From Herminiimonas sp. (GTDB lineage Bacteria > Pseudomonadota > Gammaproteobacteria > Burkholderiales > Burkholderiaceae): DNA of 64,000 bases. Positions 1 through 8,596 of this stretch are shown in pieces. Both the position numbers and the translations under genes were made by a program. The stretch covers positions 1-64,000 of the forward strand of contig NZ_JAURVN010000011.1 of assembly GCF_030655415.1 (NCBI RefSeq), given 5' to 3'. Position 1 is the first letter of the stretch, and every line of letters starts with the position of its first letter. The notes under the pieces are model-generated. The model saw only the letters and a list, made by a program, of their open reading frames with translations. It was not told where the DNA came from and made no database searches.

Positions 1-320
1 AGCTCGATGTCGCGCTGCATGTTGATTTCTTGCGGCATCCAGTGATTTGCGCAACCAGCCAAATACTTGTCCCATGCCCATTTGTATTTAAACGGGACCA
101 ATTGGTTGACGTCGGTCTGGCCGTTGATGATGCGCTTGTCAGCGGCATCCATACGACGGATTGGATCCACTGCAGCAGCTGGTTTTGCCACCAATGCAGG
201 ATCCATTGCTACGTCTTGTGCTTGTATGCGCTGTGCTGCTGCGTCACGAACTTGTTGCAGTGCTGGTTGCAATGCCGACTGCGGTGCTGCTGGCTTTGCT
301 TCTTCATCCCAACTTAGCAT
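1..320 (-). CDS. nrdB: ribonucleoside-diphosphate reductase beta subunit, N-terminal part
   Basis: Partial gene: its 3' part runs off the left edge, leaving about 106 codons. The product is the small subunit of class Ia ribonucleotide reductase, which holds the diiron-tyrosyl radical and passes it to NrdA for cytosolic dNTP synthesis. Seen: a variable Ala/Gln-rich lead of about 60 residues, then the conserved start of the fold with [15 protein letters not shown] and [10 protein letters not shown]. The iron ligands lie outside the window. The ATG at 320 has AAGGAA about 9 bases upstream. It lies 155 bp downstream of nrdA on the same strand and is probably co-transcribed with it. The family call is firm from the N-terminal motif and the neighbour. 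Confidence 0.92.
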   Translation of the reverse strand, partial: MLSWDEEAKPAAPQSALQPALQQVRDAAAQRIQAQDVAMDPALVAKPAAAVDPIRRMDAADKRIINGQTDVNQLVPFKYKWAWDKYLAGCANHWMPQEINMQRDIE

Positions 321-367
321 GATGTATTTCCTTATTTATATATGGTGCGGATGTTGCCGAAAACTTT

Positions 368-403
368 AATGCTGACCAAACCTTATACAGCTTTGTCAGC
401 ATT
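368..403 (-). other. hairpin in the nrdA-nrdB spacer
   Basis: AATGCTGAC at 368-376 is exactly complementary to GTCAGCATT at 395-403. The pairing extends inward by AAA/TTT if one base is bulged. No long T-run follows, so full termination is doubtful. It may stabilise or attenuate the message between the two reductase subunits (inference). Confidence 0.45.
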
Positions 404-475
404 ATGCAATTCAAGTTCAGTGCAACATCATGAATATCAATTTTTACTAGCGAAACCCAATGTCTGAATAGACGA

Positions 476-3370
476 TTATTGGCAGGCTTCGCATTCTTCA
501 AACCCCGCATCGCCTGGACGCAGCATGCACGCCGGGCCGTCGGTTTCAGCCGCGGATGCACTTGTCGAATTGCCGCCACCAGAATCCACTGCATTCAATG
601 CACCGGTTTTTGAAGTCGATTTTTCGGTATGCGTTGCACCCATGGTACGCAGGTAATACGTGGTTTTCAAACCGCGCAACCATGCCAGCTTGTAGGTGTC
701 ATCAAGTTTTTTACCCGATGCGCCAGCCATGTAGATGTTCAGCGACTGCGCCTGATCGATCCATTTTTGACGACGCGATGCAGCTTCGACCAACCATGAT
801 GGCTCGACTTCAAATGCGGTAGCGTAAATCGCGCGCAAATCTTGCGGAATGCGATCGATCTTCGCCAAGCTGCCGTCAAAGTATTTGAGATCGGAAATCA
901 TGACTTCATCCCACAATCCACGTGCTTTCAAATCACGGACCAGGTATTCATTGATCTCGGTGAACTCACCAGACAAGTTCGATTTGACGTACAGATTTTG
1001 GTAAGTCGGTTCGATACAAGCCGAGACGCCGATGATGTTCGAAATCGTCGCAGTCGGTGCGATTGCTACGCAGTTGGAATTGCGCATGCCGAATTCCTTG
1101 ATGCGTGCGCGCAACGGAGTCCAGTCGAATGTTTCGCTGTAATCTGCTTCCAGATATTTGGCACCGCGTTCTTCCGCCAGCAATTTCAGCGAATCTTGCG
1201 GCAGGATGCCACGATCCCACAAGGAACCTTTATACGAACTGTAACGGCCGCGTTCTTCTGCCAATTCGGTCGATGCGTAGTAAGCGTAATAGCAAACGGC
1301 TTCCATCGAGTTATCAGCAAATTGCACTGCGTCGTTCGATGCATAAGGAATACGCATCATGTGCAAGCAATCCTGAAAACCCATGATGCCGAGGCCGACT
1401 GGGCGGTGACGCAAGTTCGAGTCACGCGCTTTTTTAACTGCGTAATAGTTGATGTCGATTACGTTATCGAGCATGCGCATTGCGGTACGGATGGTTTTTT
1501 GCAGCTTGACGTGGTCCAGCTTGCCGTCTTTCATATGGGCTGGCATGTTGACCGAACCCAAGTTGCAGACTGCGATTTCGGAATCGTTGGTATTTAATGT
1601 GATTTCGGTGCACAGGTTCGAGCTGTGAACCACGCCGACGTGCTGTTGTGGCGAACGGATGTTGCATGGGTCCTTGAATGTGATCCATGGATGGCCGGTT
1701 TCGAACAGCATCGACAGCATTTTGCGCCACAGATCCAGCGCCTGAATTGTCTTGAACAGCTTCAGTTCGCCACGTGCAGCTTTGGCTTCGTAGCCGGTAT
1801 AGGCTTCTTCGAATGCTTTGCCCACTTTGTCATGCAAGTCTGGTGCGTCGGATGGCGAGAACAAGGTCCACTCGCCTTTTTCCATCACACGCTTCATGAA
1901 CAGATCAGGAATCCAGTTGGCGGTGTTCATGTCATGCGTACGACGGCGATCATCGCCAGTATTTTTACGCAAGTCGAGGAATTCCTCGATGTCCATGTGC
2001 CAGGTTTCCAGATAGGCGCAGACCGCACCTTTGCGTTTGCCGCCCTGATTCACCGCAACCGCGGTGTCGTTGACCACTTTCAGGAAAGGCACGACGCCCT
2101 GCGAACGACCGTTAGTACCTTTGATGTGCGCGCCTAGTGAACGGACTGGTGTCCAGTCGTTGCCCAAACCGCCAGCGTATTTCGCCAGCAATGCATTTTC
2201 CTTGATGGCTTCGTAGATGCCATCCAGATCATCGGCAACGGTCGTCAAATAGCACGACGACAATTGCGAACGCAAAGTACCGGAGTTGAACAAGGTCGGA
2301 GTCGAGCTCATGAAGTCAAACGAAGACAACAGGTTGTAGAACTCGATTGCGCGTTCTTCGCGGTTGATTTCGCCCAATGCCAGACCCATCGCGACGCGCA
2401 TGTAAAACGCTTGCGGCATTTCGATACGAGTATCTTCAATGTGCAAAAAGTAGCGGTCATACAGAGTTTGCAAACCGAGGTAGCCGAATTGCAGATCGCG
2501 GTCCGGTACCAGCGCATCGCCGAGTTTTTTCAGATCGAACTGACCAAGCTTGGCATCCAGCAGATCTGCCTGGATACCTTTCTTGATGAATTTAGGGAAG
2601 TATTCAAGATACGCTTCTGGCGCATCCGCTTGAGCAACTTCCTTGCCAAATACTTCTTTGCGGATGGTGTGCATCAGCAAACGTGCGGTCACTGTTGTAT
2701 ACGCAGGGTCTTTTTCCATCAGCGCGCGGGCGGCCAGGATGGCGGACTTGTGCAATTCTTCGACCGGCACACCGTCGTACAGATTTTTGACTGTTTCACG
2801 CAGGATCGCTTCAGCGTCAACGTGCTTTTCAAAACCGATACATGCTGCAGCGATCAGGTCGCGCACTTGATTCATATCCAGCGGACGACGTTGACCATCT
2901 TCGATCACGTGCAACTGGTTGGATTCAACGACAGGCTTGGCGGCTTGCTGCTGCGCGCGCTCTTCCATCCGTTTGGCGCGATACAACACATAAGCGCGCG
3001 CGACATCGTGTTCACCCGAACGCATCAAGGACAATTCAACTTGATCCTGGATATCTTCAATATGGAAAGTGCCGCCGGCTGGTTGGCGACGCACTAAAGC
3101 GTTTACAACGTTTGCGGTTAACTGCTCAACCAATTCGCGTACGCGAGCTGATGCCGCGCCTTGTCCACCGTTAACTGCCAAAAATGCCTTGGTGACAGCG
3201 ATAGAGATTTTCGATGGTTCGAAGCTGACCACTGCGCCGTTACGGCGGATGATGCGGTGATCGCTGAGGCCGACTGCGTGTGCGCCGGAAGTCGATGGAG
3301 CAACCGCGAGAGGCGCGATGTTGCCGATTTCTGTCGACGACTTAGCCGAAATTTCTTGCGTAGAGAGCAT
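476..3370 (-). CDS. nrdA: ribonucleoside-diphosphate reductase alpha subunit with two ATP-cone regions
   Basis: Large catalytic subunit (964 aa) of aerobic class Ia ribonucleotide reductase, which reduces NDPs to dNDPs in the cytosol. Residues about 38-130 form an N-terminal ATP-cone (allosteric activity domain). A second ATP-cone-like segment spans about 152-245, making the protein roughly 200 aa longer than the E. coli enzyme. Catalytic residues are visible: Cys373 (LSSCYLTT) and Cys602 (VCNLGSVN) as the redox pair, and Asn585, Cys587, Glu589 in SNLCTEI. A TYYLRT motif near the end carries the tyrosine pair, and the C-terminal CEACQ (Cys960, Cys963) is the thioredoxin/glutaredoxin relay. 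The ATG at 3370 has AAAGGAG about 7 bases upstream. NrdR-type boxes lie about 265-310 bp upstream. Confidence 0.97.
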   Translation of the reverse strand: MLSTQEISAKSSTEIGNIAPLAVAPSTSGAHAVGLSDHRIIRRNGAVVSFEPSKISIAVTKAFLAVNGGQGAASARVRELVEQLTANVVNALVRRQPAGGTFHIEDIQDQVELSLMRSGEHDVARAYVLYRAKRMEERAQQQAAKPVVESNQLHVIEDGQRRPLDMNQVRDLIAAACIGFEKHVDAEAILRETVKNLYDGVPVEELHKSAILAARALMEKDPAYTTVTARLLMHTIRKEVFGKEVAQADAPEAYLEYFPKFIKKGIQADLLDAKLGQFDLKKLGDALVPDRDLQFGYLGLQTLYDRYFLHIEDTRIEMPQAFYMRVAMGLALGEINREERAIEFYNLLSSFDFMSSTPTLFNSGTLRSQLSSCYLTTVADDLDGIYEAIKENALLAKYAGGLGNDWTPVRSLGAHIKGTNGRSQGVVPFLKVVNDTAVAVNQGGKRKGAVCAYLETWHMDIEEFLDLRKNTGDDRRRTHDMNTANWIPDLFMKRVMEKGEWTLFSPSDAPDLHDKVGKAFEEAYTGYEAKAARGELKLFKTIQALDLWRKMLSMLFETGHPWITFKDPCNIRSPQQHVGVVHSSNLCTEITLNTNDSEIAVCNLGSVNMPAHMKDGKLDHVKLQKTIRTAMRMLDNVIDINYYAVKKARDSNLRHRPVGLGIMGFQDCLHMMRIPYASNDAVQFADNSMEAVCYYAYYASTELAEERGRYSSYKGSLWDRGILPQDSLKLLAEERGAKYLEADYSETFDWTPLRARIKEFGMRNSNCVAIAPTATISNIIGVSACIEPTYQNLYVKSNLSGEFTEINEYLVRDLKARGLWDEVMISDLKYFDGSLAKIDRIPQDLRAIYATAFEVEPSWLVEAASRRQKWIDQAQSLNIYMAGASGKKLDDTYKLAWLRGLKTTYYLRTMGATHTEKSTSKTGALNAVDSGGGNSTSASAAETDGPACMLRPGDAGFEECEACQ

Positions 3371-3513
3371 TACAACTCCTTTAAAAACTATTGCAGGCGG
3401 GTTTTGCCGTGCTGGTTGTAAGAGATAAACCGGATATTGCTGGTTTTGTGTAAGGTATTTTTTATGGAAGGTATCTGCCTAACGCAGATATCTACGTTAG
3501 CTGCCTGTACCGA

Positions 3514-3527
3514 CTCTAATTCTAGTA
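3514..3527. promoter_or_regulatory. weak third NrdR-like box
   Basis: CTCTAATTCTAGTA differs from the box at 3664-3677 (CACTAATTCTAGTG) at two positions. It lies 150 bp closer to nrdA and downstream of the tentative promoter, so it would be within the leader. It could be an auxiliary operator or chance similarity. Confidence 0.3.
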
Positions 3528-3569
3528 ATTATGTTGAAAGACATCTGCTCAGGGCTCCCTATTAATATG

Positions 3570-3597
3570 TATATACGGACAAATTATGGTGAAGCAA
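3570..3597 (-). promoter_or_regulatory. tentative nrdA promoter
   Basis: Reading the minus strand, TTGCTT (3592-3597) and TATATA (3570-3575) are separated by 16 bp, directly downstream of the NrdR-box pair. This would give a leader of about 190 nt before the nrdA ATG. The hexamers are imperfect, so the call is tentative. Confidence 0.35.
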
Positions 3598-3633
3598 CAA
3601 CTGAACAGACTTAAGGGGTGGATCAACAAAACC

Positions 3634-3677
3634 CACTACATCTAGTGCGGAAGTTATGATCTGCACTAATTCTAGTG
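3634..3677. promoter_or_regulatory. paired NrdR-type operator boxes
   Basis: Two 14-bp sites share the palindromic frame CACTA-N4-TAGTG: CACTACATCTAGTG at 3634-3647 and CACTAATTCTAGTG at 3664-3677. They start exactly 30 bp apart, about three helical turns. Paired boxes at about 30-31 bp spacing upstream of nrd operons are the known layout for the zinc/ATP-cone repressor NrdR. The nrdR gene itself is not in the window. Function is inferred from sequence, spacing and position. Confidence 0.75.
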
Positions 3678-3763
3678 CGGGATAGTCGGGGATGCAATCA
3701 CTTTCGTGAGAGATTCAGATATATTTTTTTATATGAATATATGGGATTGCAATGGTGCGTTTT

Positions 3764-4405
3764 TTACCCTAAGCAGAACTGCAAATCACCATCAGTGCGC
3801 ACTGTTTGCACTGATTCCGAGCGCACTTTATGGTAGCGCTCCTGATAGTCCGTCCAGTTAAAAAATGGGCCGGGATCAGTTTTTCGACCAGGAGCAATCT
3901 GCTCATGTCCGGCCACGTTCTGCAAAGGATACTTCTGCTTTAAAGCATCCGTCAGTAACGCCAGCGCTGCATATTGAGCTGTTTCAAAGGGTTCAAAGTC
4001 GGTGCCCTCCAACTCAATCCCGATAGAAAAATCATTGCAACGCTCTTGTCCGCAAAACGAAGAAGCACCGGCATGCCAAGCTCTATCGTTGGCTGAAACA
4101 AATTGCATCACCATGCCATCGCGCCGGATCAGAAAATGCGCCGATACCCGCAAAGGTCTTAATTGGTCGAAATATGGATGCGCATCGTAATCAAGCTGAT
4201 TCAAAAACAAGTCGGCGATAAAAGGACCACCGAACTGTTCTGGCGGCAGGCTGATGTTGTGAATTACCAGCAAGGCAATGTCCGTCCCTTCGGCCCGTTG
4301 ATCGAAATTAGGCGACGGCATGCGCACGACATCAGCCGCCCAACCGTTTTCATCGATTAGAAACGGCAAAGATCGTATATCGGAAGTCTGCTTATTCGGG
4401 GGCAT
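3764..4405 (-). CDS. ampD: 1,6-anhydro-N-acetylmuramyl-L-alanine amidase AmpD
   Basis: Cytosolic zinc amidase (213 aa) that cleaves the L-Ala stem peptide from anhydro-muropeptides during peptidoglycan recycling. In many bacteria its loss raises AmpC beta-lactamase expression. Seen: zinc ligands His in LLVIHNISLP and His in AGHEQIAPG, the third ligand and neighbour in KTDPG, and the conserved Glu region GIELEG. The segment AHFLIRRDGMVMQFV is typical of the N-acetylmuramoyl-L-alanine amidase 2 fold. No signal peptide is present, as expected for AmpD. The ATG at 4405 gives the usual family length; it overlaps the end of pilR by 14 bp. The frame is open further upstream inside pilR, but that extension looks non-native. 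Confidence 0.93.
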   Translation of the reverse strand: MPPNKQTSDIRSLPFLIDENGWAADVVRMPSPNFDQRAEGTDIALLVIHNISLPPEQFGGPFIADLFLNQLDYDAHPYFDQLRPLRVSAHFLIRRDGMVMQFVSANDRAWHAGASSFCGQERCNDFSIGIELEGTDFEPFETAQYAALALLTDALKQKYPLQNVAGHEQIAPGRKTDPGPFFNWTDYQERYHKVRSESVQTVRTDGDLQFCLG

Positions 4406-5819
4406 TGATATCCAGCCGCTGCATACGGTAACGCAATTGACGGAAGCTGATTCCGAGTAATTCTGCGGCTTGCGTCCGGTTGAATCTGGTTTTTGCCAAG
4501 GCGCGCCGAATGATTTCGCGCTCCACATCGTCGAGGTGATCGGGCAAGGACTGCGGCAAATCATCTGCCAGCGGCGGCAAAATCATTTCTTCCGTTTCGA
4601 TTAAAGCCGGCACCATCTTGGTTTCTTCTGCAGGCGGTGATGGCGCGAAAATCTTGATCGATGGCGCGGCTTTCAGCGCCAGATCCGTCACTTCAATCAC
4701 TCCATCATTGGCAAATGCCAGCGCGCGCTCCAGAATGTTTTCCAGTTCGCGCACATTGCCGGGGAAGGAATAACTGCGTAACGCGTCCAGCGCGGCAGGC
4801 GTCAACGCTGTCTTTTGTCCGCCGCCAAGCCGCGCCAGAATTACCTCGGACAGCAAACCAATATCATCAAGTCGTTCGCGCAAAGGCGGCAAACTCAACT
4901 CAATGACATTCAAGCGGTAATACAAATCCTGGCGGAATGTGCCCTTGCCCACGCATTCATGCAAATTCTGGTGCGTCGCACTAATAATACGTACATCCAC
5001 CGGCTCTTCAACCGTCGCACCCACTTTGCGTACGCGCCGCTCCTGGATCGCCCGCAGCAATTTGACTTGCATAGCGAAAGGTAAATCAGCGACCTCATCC
5101 AGCAATAAAGTCCCGCCATTGGCTGCCTGGAAAAAACCATCGCGGTCATCCACCGCGCCAGTAAATGCCCCTTTGCGGTAACCAAAAAATTCTGCTTCCA
5201 TCAAGGCTTCTGGAATGGCGCCACAATTGACGGCAACAAAAGGCTTGTCGTTACGCGCACTCTGCGCATGAATATCGCGCGCGGCCAACTCCTTGCCACT
5301 ACCTGACTCGCCACTGATCGCGACCGGCGCCATGCTGCGCGACAAGCGAGCGATTTGCGCACGCAAATCCTGCATCGCTTCCGATTGGCCCATCAGACGC
5401 AGTGCTGTCGAGGCTACCGCTTTTTGACTGGATTTATCACTGTTGTCGCCTTGAGTAATGCGCAGGGCAGAGCGCACCATGACCCGCAATTGCTCCAACC
5501 CGACCGGTTTGGATAAGTAATCAAAAGCGCCGGCCTTCAATGCCACCACCGCATTATCGGCGCTGCCGAAAGCCGTAATCACAGCGATCGGGGTGTTCTT
5601 ATACTGCGCCGTCACTTCATGCACCAACTCTATTCCCAAGCCATCCGGCAAGCGCATATCGGTCAATACCAATGCATATTCCGTCTTGGTCAGGTAATCA
5701 CGCGCGACTGCCAGCGTCGGTGCGCTATCAATATCCAAACCCATCTTGACGAGCGTAATCTCCAGCAATTCCCGCAGGTCTGCTTCATCGTCAACAATCA
5801 AAATACGGGGGGAGCTCAT
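4392..5819 (-). CDS. pilR: sigma-54-dependent response regulator PilR
   Basis: NtrC-type activator (475 aa) paired with the sensor encoded just upstream. Domains in order: receiver about 1-120 with phospho-acceptor Asp54 in VLTDMRLPDG; AAA+ sigma-54 interaction domain about 155-390 with Walker A GESGSGKE, the sigma-54 contact loop GAFTGA and the Walker B region GTLLLDEV; and a C-terminal Fis-type helix-turn-helix ending NRTQAAELLGISFRQLRYRM. This architecture and the PilS neighbour match the type IV pilin regulator PilR, which activates pilA from a sigma-54 promoter. pilA is not in the window. It starts 39 bp after the pilS stop, and ampD overlaps its 3' end. Confidence 0.93.
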   Translation of the reverse strand: MSSPRILIVDDEADLRELLEITLVKMGLDIDSAPTLAVARDYLTKTEYALVLTDMRLPDGLGIELVHEVTAQYKNTPIAVITAFGSADNAVVALKAGAFDYLSKPVGLEQLRVMVRSALRITQGDNSDKSSQKAVASTALRLMGQSEAMQDLRAQIARLSRSMAPVAISGESGSGKELAARDIHAQSARNDKPFVAVNCGAIPEALMEAEFFGYRKGAFTGAVDDRDGFFQAANGGTLLLDEVADLPFAMQVKLLRAIQERRVRKVGATVEEPVDVRIISATHQNLHECVGKGTFRQDLYYRLNVIELSLPPLRERLDDIGLLSEVILARLGGGQKTALTPAALDALRSYSFPGNVRELENILERALAFANDGVIEVTDLALKAAPSIKIFAPSPPAEETKMVPALIETEEMILPPLADDLPQSLPDHLDDVEREIIRRALAKTRFNRTQAAELLGISFRQLRYRMQRLDINAPE

Positions 5820-5858
5820 AGTGCGCGGATTTTAAGATTCATGAGTGGTCAAAGGCAA

Positions 5859-7547
5859 TCAAATGTTTTCATTATTGGCGAAGGTGATGACGAAACGGCC
5901 GGCTGGCGCACCCTTCTCATCATCACTTCGATATTCATAATTCAGCAAAGCACCATTATTCAAACACAATTCGCGCGCCAGATAGAGTCCCAGCCCTGTG
6001 CCTTTGCTGGAAGTTGTATAGAACGGTTCAAACAAATGGGCGCGCACGGTCGAAGTAATTTGCGGACCATCATCCTGCACATGCAGCTCAAGTCTATGCC
6101 CGATGCCAGACACAACATACACACGAATACTACCCGGCGTGCTGCTCGCGTAGCGTAACGCATTTGTCAGCAAGTTCAAGACGATTTCACGTAAATGCAA
6201 AGGATCGAAACGCACTTTGTAGCCCGTCATATCGCCAATCGCGATCATGCCTGGCTGCACCCCGTGCATCTCTTGCAACTCACTCAAAACGTCGTCAAAC
6301 AACACCGCTAAAGAAAGGGGTTCGTGATATTGATGCGCCTTGCGCGACAACTTTAAAATATCCTCAATCATGCGATTCAGGCGCGCCACGTTATCGTTGA
6401 TGATCGCAAGCAAACGCTGCTGACCTGCATCCGGTGCATCTTCACTCAACAGCGAAGCCGCATGCCCGATCGCCGAAAGGGGATTGCGTACTTCATGCGC
6501 AATGCTGGCGGTTAAACGTCCCATGGATGCGAGCTTGAGTTGCTGCGCGCGATTTTCGATTTCAGTGACATCCTGCAAGAAAATCACGACGCGTTCTTCC
6601 TGCACGCCTTCCGCATCAACTTTTGCGAAGCGCAATTTCAAATGCGTAATCAACTCACGGCGACTCCCAAAAACCGTGGTGCCACCTTGCAAGGTTAAAT
6701 CTTCACCTTGCTTGATTAAAACAAAGGTTGGCGTATTAGCTTGTGTCGGCGTCCGTAAATCATCCTGCTGGCCCCACGCTTGGTAGGCGTCCGCTATCGG
6801 CCGCAACCATGCCATGTCGGATAATTTTCCATAGTTTTTTTCATGCGGAAAAGTCAGGCCGAGCATATGCGCTGCTGCCGGATTGCTGATCAAGACGCGG
6901 CCTTTGCGATCCACTACAAGTACGCCATCTTCCATATCCGCAATGATGAGACGATTGATTGCCTGCTGAACGTGCAAGGCTTTGCCGCGTCCCAGCGCCA
7001 ACGACTCCTGTTTGATCAAACGAGCGGCAAGGCGATTGATGGCAAAAATAATGATGAAAAATGCTGCGCCGTATAAGCCAACTTGTGACGATGAAATATC
7101 CGAATTTTCATTCAGCAACTGGTAACCGCTATCAGCCAGCAGAATCAGCGTCACCACAGAAACAAAAAACAGGGAAAGGATCAGCGGCGCAAGAATGGCG
7201 CCGCCCGCCAACGGGAATAAATACAAAATCGCCAAACCACTTTTGATCCCGCCTGCGGATAAATACAAAAAAGAGATCGCGCCTATATCAACCGCAATTT
7301 GCGCAACCAACTGCAACATGAACCGGCGACGCCAGTACAACGATAGCAATACAAATGTCAGCGCTACCGCCAGATAGGCAATACAGATTTCCCAAAACTG
7401 CTGTTTTTGCGGCCACATCTTCGTGGCATTCAGACCGAAGTAAAGCAATAAAACCGCCACGATCAAAGTACGCGTTAATGCGAACGTCTGTAAGGTGCGC
7501 CAGAACGTTGCTTGCGCGTCGTCAAAAACCGGCTTGGTTTGTTTCAT
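5859..7547 (-). CDS. pilS: two-component sensor histidine kinase PilS
   Basis: Inner-membrane sensor kinase (562 aa) that phosphorylates PilR. The first ~190 residues contain five to six hydrophobic segments (for example LIVAVLLLYFGLNA, YLAVALTFVLLSLYW, FFVSVVTLILLAD). A PAS-like domain follows (DGVLVVDRKGRVLISNPAAAHMLG), then the HisKA dimerisation helix with the phospho-accepting His in SIAHEVRNPLSAIG. The C-terminal HATPase has N-box LNLLTNALRYA and G-boxes DDGPQI and GTGLGLYLARE. It lies 3 bp downstream of a small zinc-ribbon gene and directly upstream of pilR, so the cluster is probably one transcript. The name PilS is inferred from domain order plus pairing with PilR. Confidence 0.92.
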   Translation of the reverse strand: MKQTKPVFDDAQATFWRTLQTFALTRTLIVAVLLLYFGLNATKMWPQKQQFWEICIAYLAVALTFVLLSLYWRRRFMLQLVAQIAVDIGAISFLYLSAGGIKSGLAILYLFPLAGGAILAPLILSLFFVSVVTLILLADSGYQLLNENSDISSSQVGLYGAAFFIIIFAINRLAARLIKQESLALGRGKALHVQQAINRLIIADMEDGVLVVDRKGRVLISNPAAAHMLGLTFPHEKNYGKLSDMAWLRPIADAYQAWGQQDDLRTPTQANTPTFVLIKQGEDLTLQGGTTVFGSRRELITHLKLRFAKVDAEGVQEERVVIFLQDVTEIENRAQQLKLASMGRLTASIAHEVRNPLSAIGHAASLLSEDAPDAGQQRLLAIINDNVARLNRMIEDILKLSRKAHQYHEPLSLAVLFDDVLSELQEMHGVQPGMIAIGDMTGYKVRFDPLHLREIVLNLLTNALRYASSTPGSIRVYVVSGIGHRLELHVQDDGPQITSTVRAHLFEPFYTTSSKGTGLGLYLARELCLNNGALLNYEYRSDDEKGAPAGRFVITFANNENI

Positions 7548-7550
7548 GAA

Positions 7551-7787
7551 TTAACGAACGACATGCTGAGCGCGATGCTCGGCACTGCAAAATGCAGTAT
7601 GGGAAGAATCAAATACTGCTTCAGACGCAGGGAAATGAATCTTGCAATGCGCGCAACTCAACATTGCTTCTGTACTTGCAAGTGGTGGTTGAGGAGCCTT
7701 AGTCGAATCGACTTTGGCAGAAGATTTTTTACTGCGGAGTATCCAGATAACCGCGACGATAATGCCGGCCCATAACAACAATTTCAT
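7551..7787 (-). CDS. small membrane-anchored zinc-ribbon protein, PP0621-like
   Basis: A 78-residue protein with one N-terminal membrane segment (LLLWAGIIVAVIWIL), a basic linker (RSKKSSAK) and a cysteine-rich end with CAHCKIHFP and AFCSAEH. The spacing suggests a Cys-x2-Cys plus Cys/His zinc-binding treble-clef fold. It resembles small conserved proteobacterial proteins annotated PP0621 family (recalled, not searched). The first four bases overlap the stop of the ypjD-like gene, and pilS starts three bases after its end, so all are likely translated from one message. Its function is unknown. The position suggests a link to PilS signalling or simply shared transcription. Confidence 0.8.
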   Translation of the reverse strand: MKLLLWAGIIVAVIWILRSKKSSAKVDSTKAPQPPLASTEAMLSCAHCKIHFPASEAVFDSSHTAFCSAEHRAQHVVR

Positions 7788-8596
7788 GCAAGACCTCTAT
7801 GCAAGACCACTTCCAGCACGAAGCGGCTGCCGACGTATGCCAGCAACAAGGTCGTGAAGCCGGTCAACGTAAAGCTGAGGGCCGTCTTGCCACGCCAGCC
7901 GCGCCATTTACGCCCCGCCAGCAGGATGCCAAACAAGAGCCAGGACAACATCGTGAAGATGGTTTTATGTTCCCATTTGAACGCTTGTCTAAATAACTCT
8001 TCGGAAAAAATGACACCGGATAAAACCGTCAATGTCAGCAGGAAGAATCCGAAACCGATCAAACGGAACAGCAATTTTTCCATCGTCAGCAGTGCCGGCA
8101 AGCGATCGATCGCCATTGCAAACAAACCGGTTTTTTGTACATTCAACCGCGTATGCAGTTTGGATTCTTGCAGCGCCATCAAAATCGCATGGAAGGCGGC
8201 AATCGTCAGCGTGCTGTACGCCAACATCGCAATCGCAATGTGCCAAGGGAAAAGCATGGAACGGCCCGCAAGTTCAATCACGCTACCCGGGAAAACCAGA
8301 GGCAACAAAACACCAACAGCTGCACATGGCAGCACCAGAATCCGCAAACCATCCAGCGTGAAATTACGATTTTCCAGCCAATAGGCCGCGACGGAAATCC
8401 ACAAAGTCCCCGACAGCATGATTGCAAAACCCATGCGCAAAGAGTTGGACGTAATCGCATCTGCCCACAACGCACCGCCGTGCAGCAGCCAGCCAATCAG
8501 GGTGCCAAGCGAAATTGCCAAGCGTTTTTTCGGCGGCAAACATGCGCACACCACATAGAACAGGGCTGCCAGGATAAAAAGACATATATACATCAT
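7784..8596 (-). CDS. ypjD: CcsA/YpjD-type cytochrome c assembly-like membrane protein
   Basis: Polytopic inner-membrane protein (270 aa) with about eight hydrophobic segments. It is related to the CcsA/ResC haem-handling family, where this gene class is often called YpjD or cytochrome c assembly-like. Conserved features are FPWHIAIAMLAYSTLTIAAFHAI in the middle, and FKWEHKTIFTMLSWLLFGILLAGRKWRGWRG near the end, with histidines in the places where the family carries haem-related ligands. A canonical WWD motif is not obvious, so a direct role in cytochrome c maturation is not assured. It is the first gene of the chain leading to pilS, pilR and ampD, and diverges from ffh across a 360-bp gap, an arrangement common in betaproteobacteria. 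Confidence 0.85.
   Translation of the reverse strand: MMYICLFILAALFYVVCACLPPKKRLAISLGTLIGWLLHGGALWADAITSNSLRMGFAIMLSGTLWISVAAYWLENRNFTLDGLRILVLPCAAVGVLLPLVFPGSVIELAGRSMLFPWHIAIAMLAYSTLTIAAFHAILMALQESKLHTRLNVQKTGLFAMAIDRLPALLTMEKLLFRLIGFGFFLLTLTVLSGVIFSEELFRQAFKWEHKTIFTMLSWLLFGILLAGRKWRGWRGKTALSFTLTGFTTLLLAYVGSRFVLEVVLHRGLA

Larger units (their letters stand above)
3371..3763. other. intergenic region upstream of nrdA
   Basis: This 393-bp gap lies between the nrdA start and the ampD stop. It holds no convincing ORF. It contains the nrdA ribosome binding site, a tentative promoter (3570-3597), two matching NrdR-type palindromes (3634-3677) and a weaker third copy (3514-3527). The 3678-3763 part shows nothing further. 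Confidence 0.7.

Noticed and set aside
2264..3097. 277-codon open frame on the plus strand
   Set aside because: Antisense to nrdA, whose domains and catalytic residues are complete.
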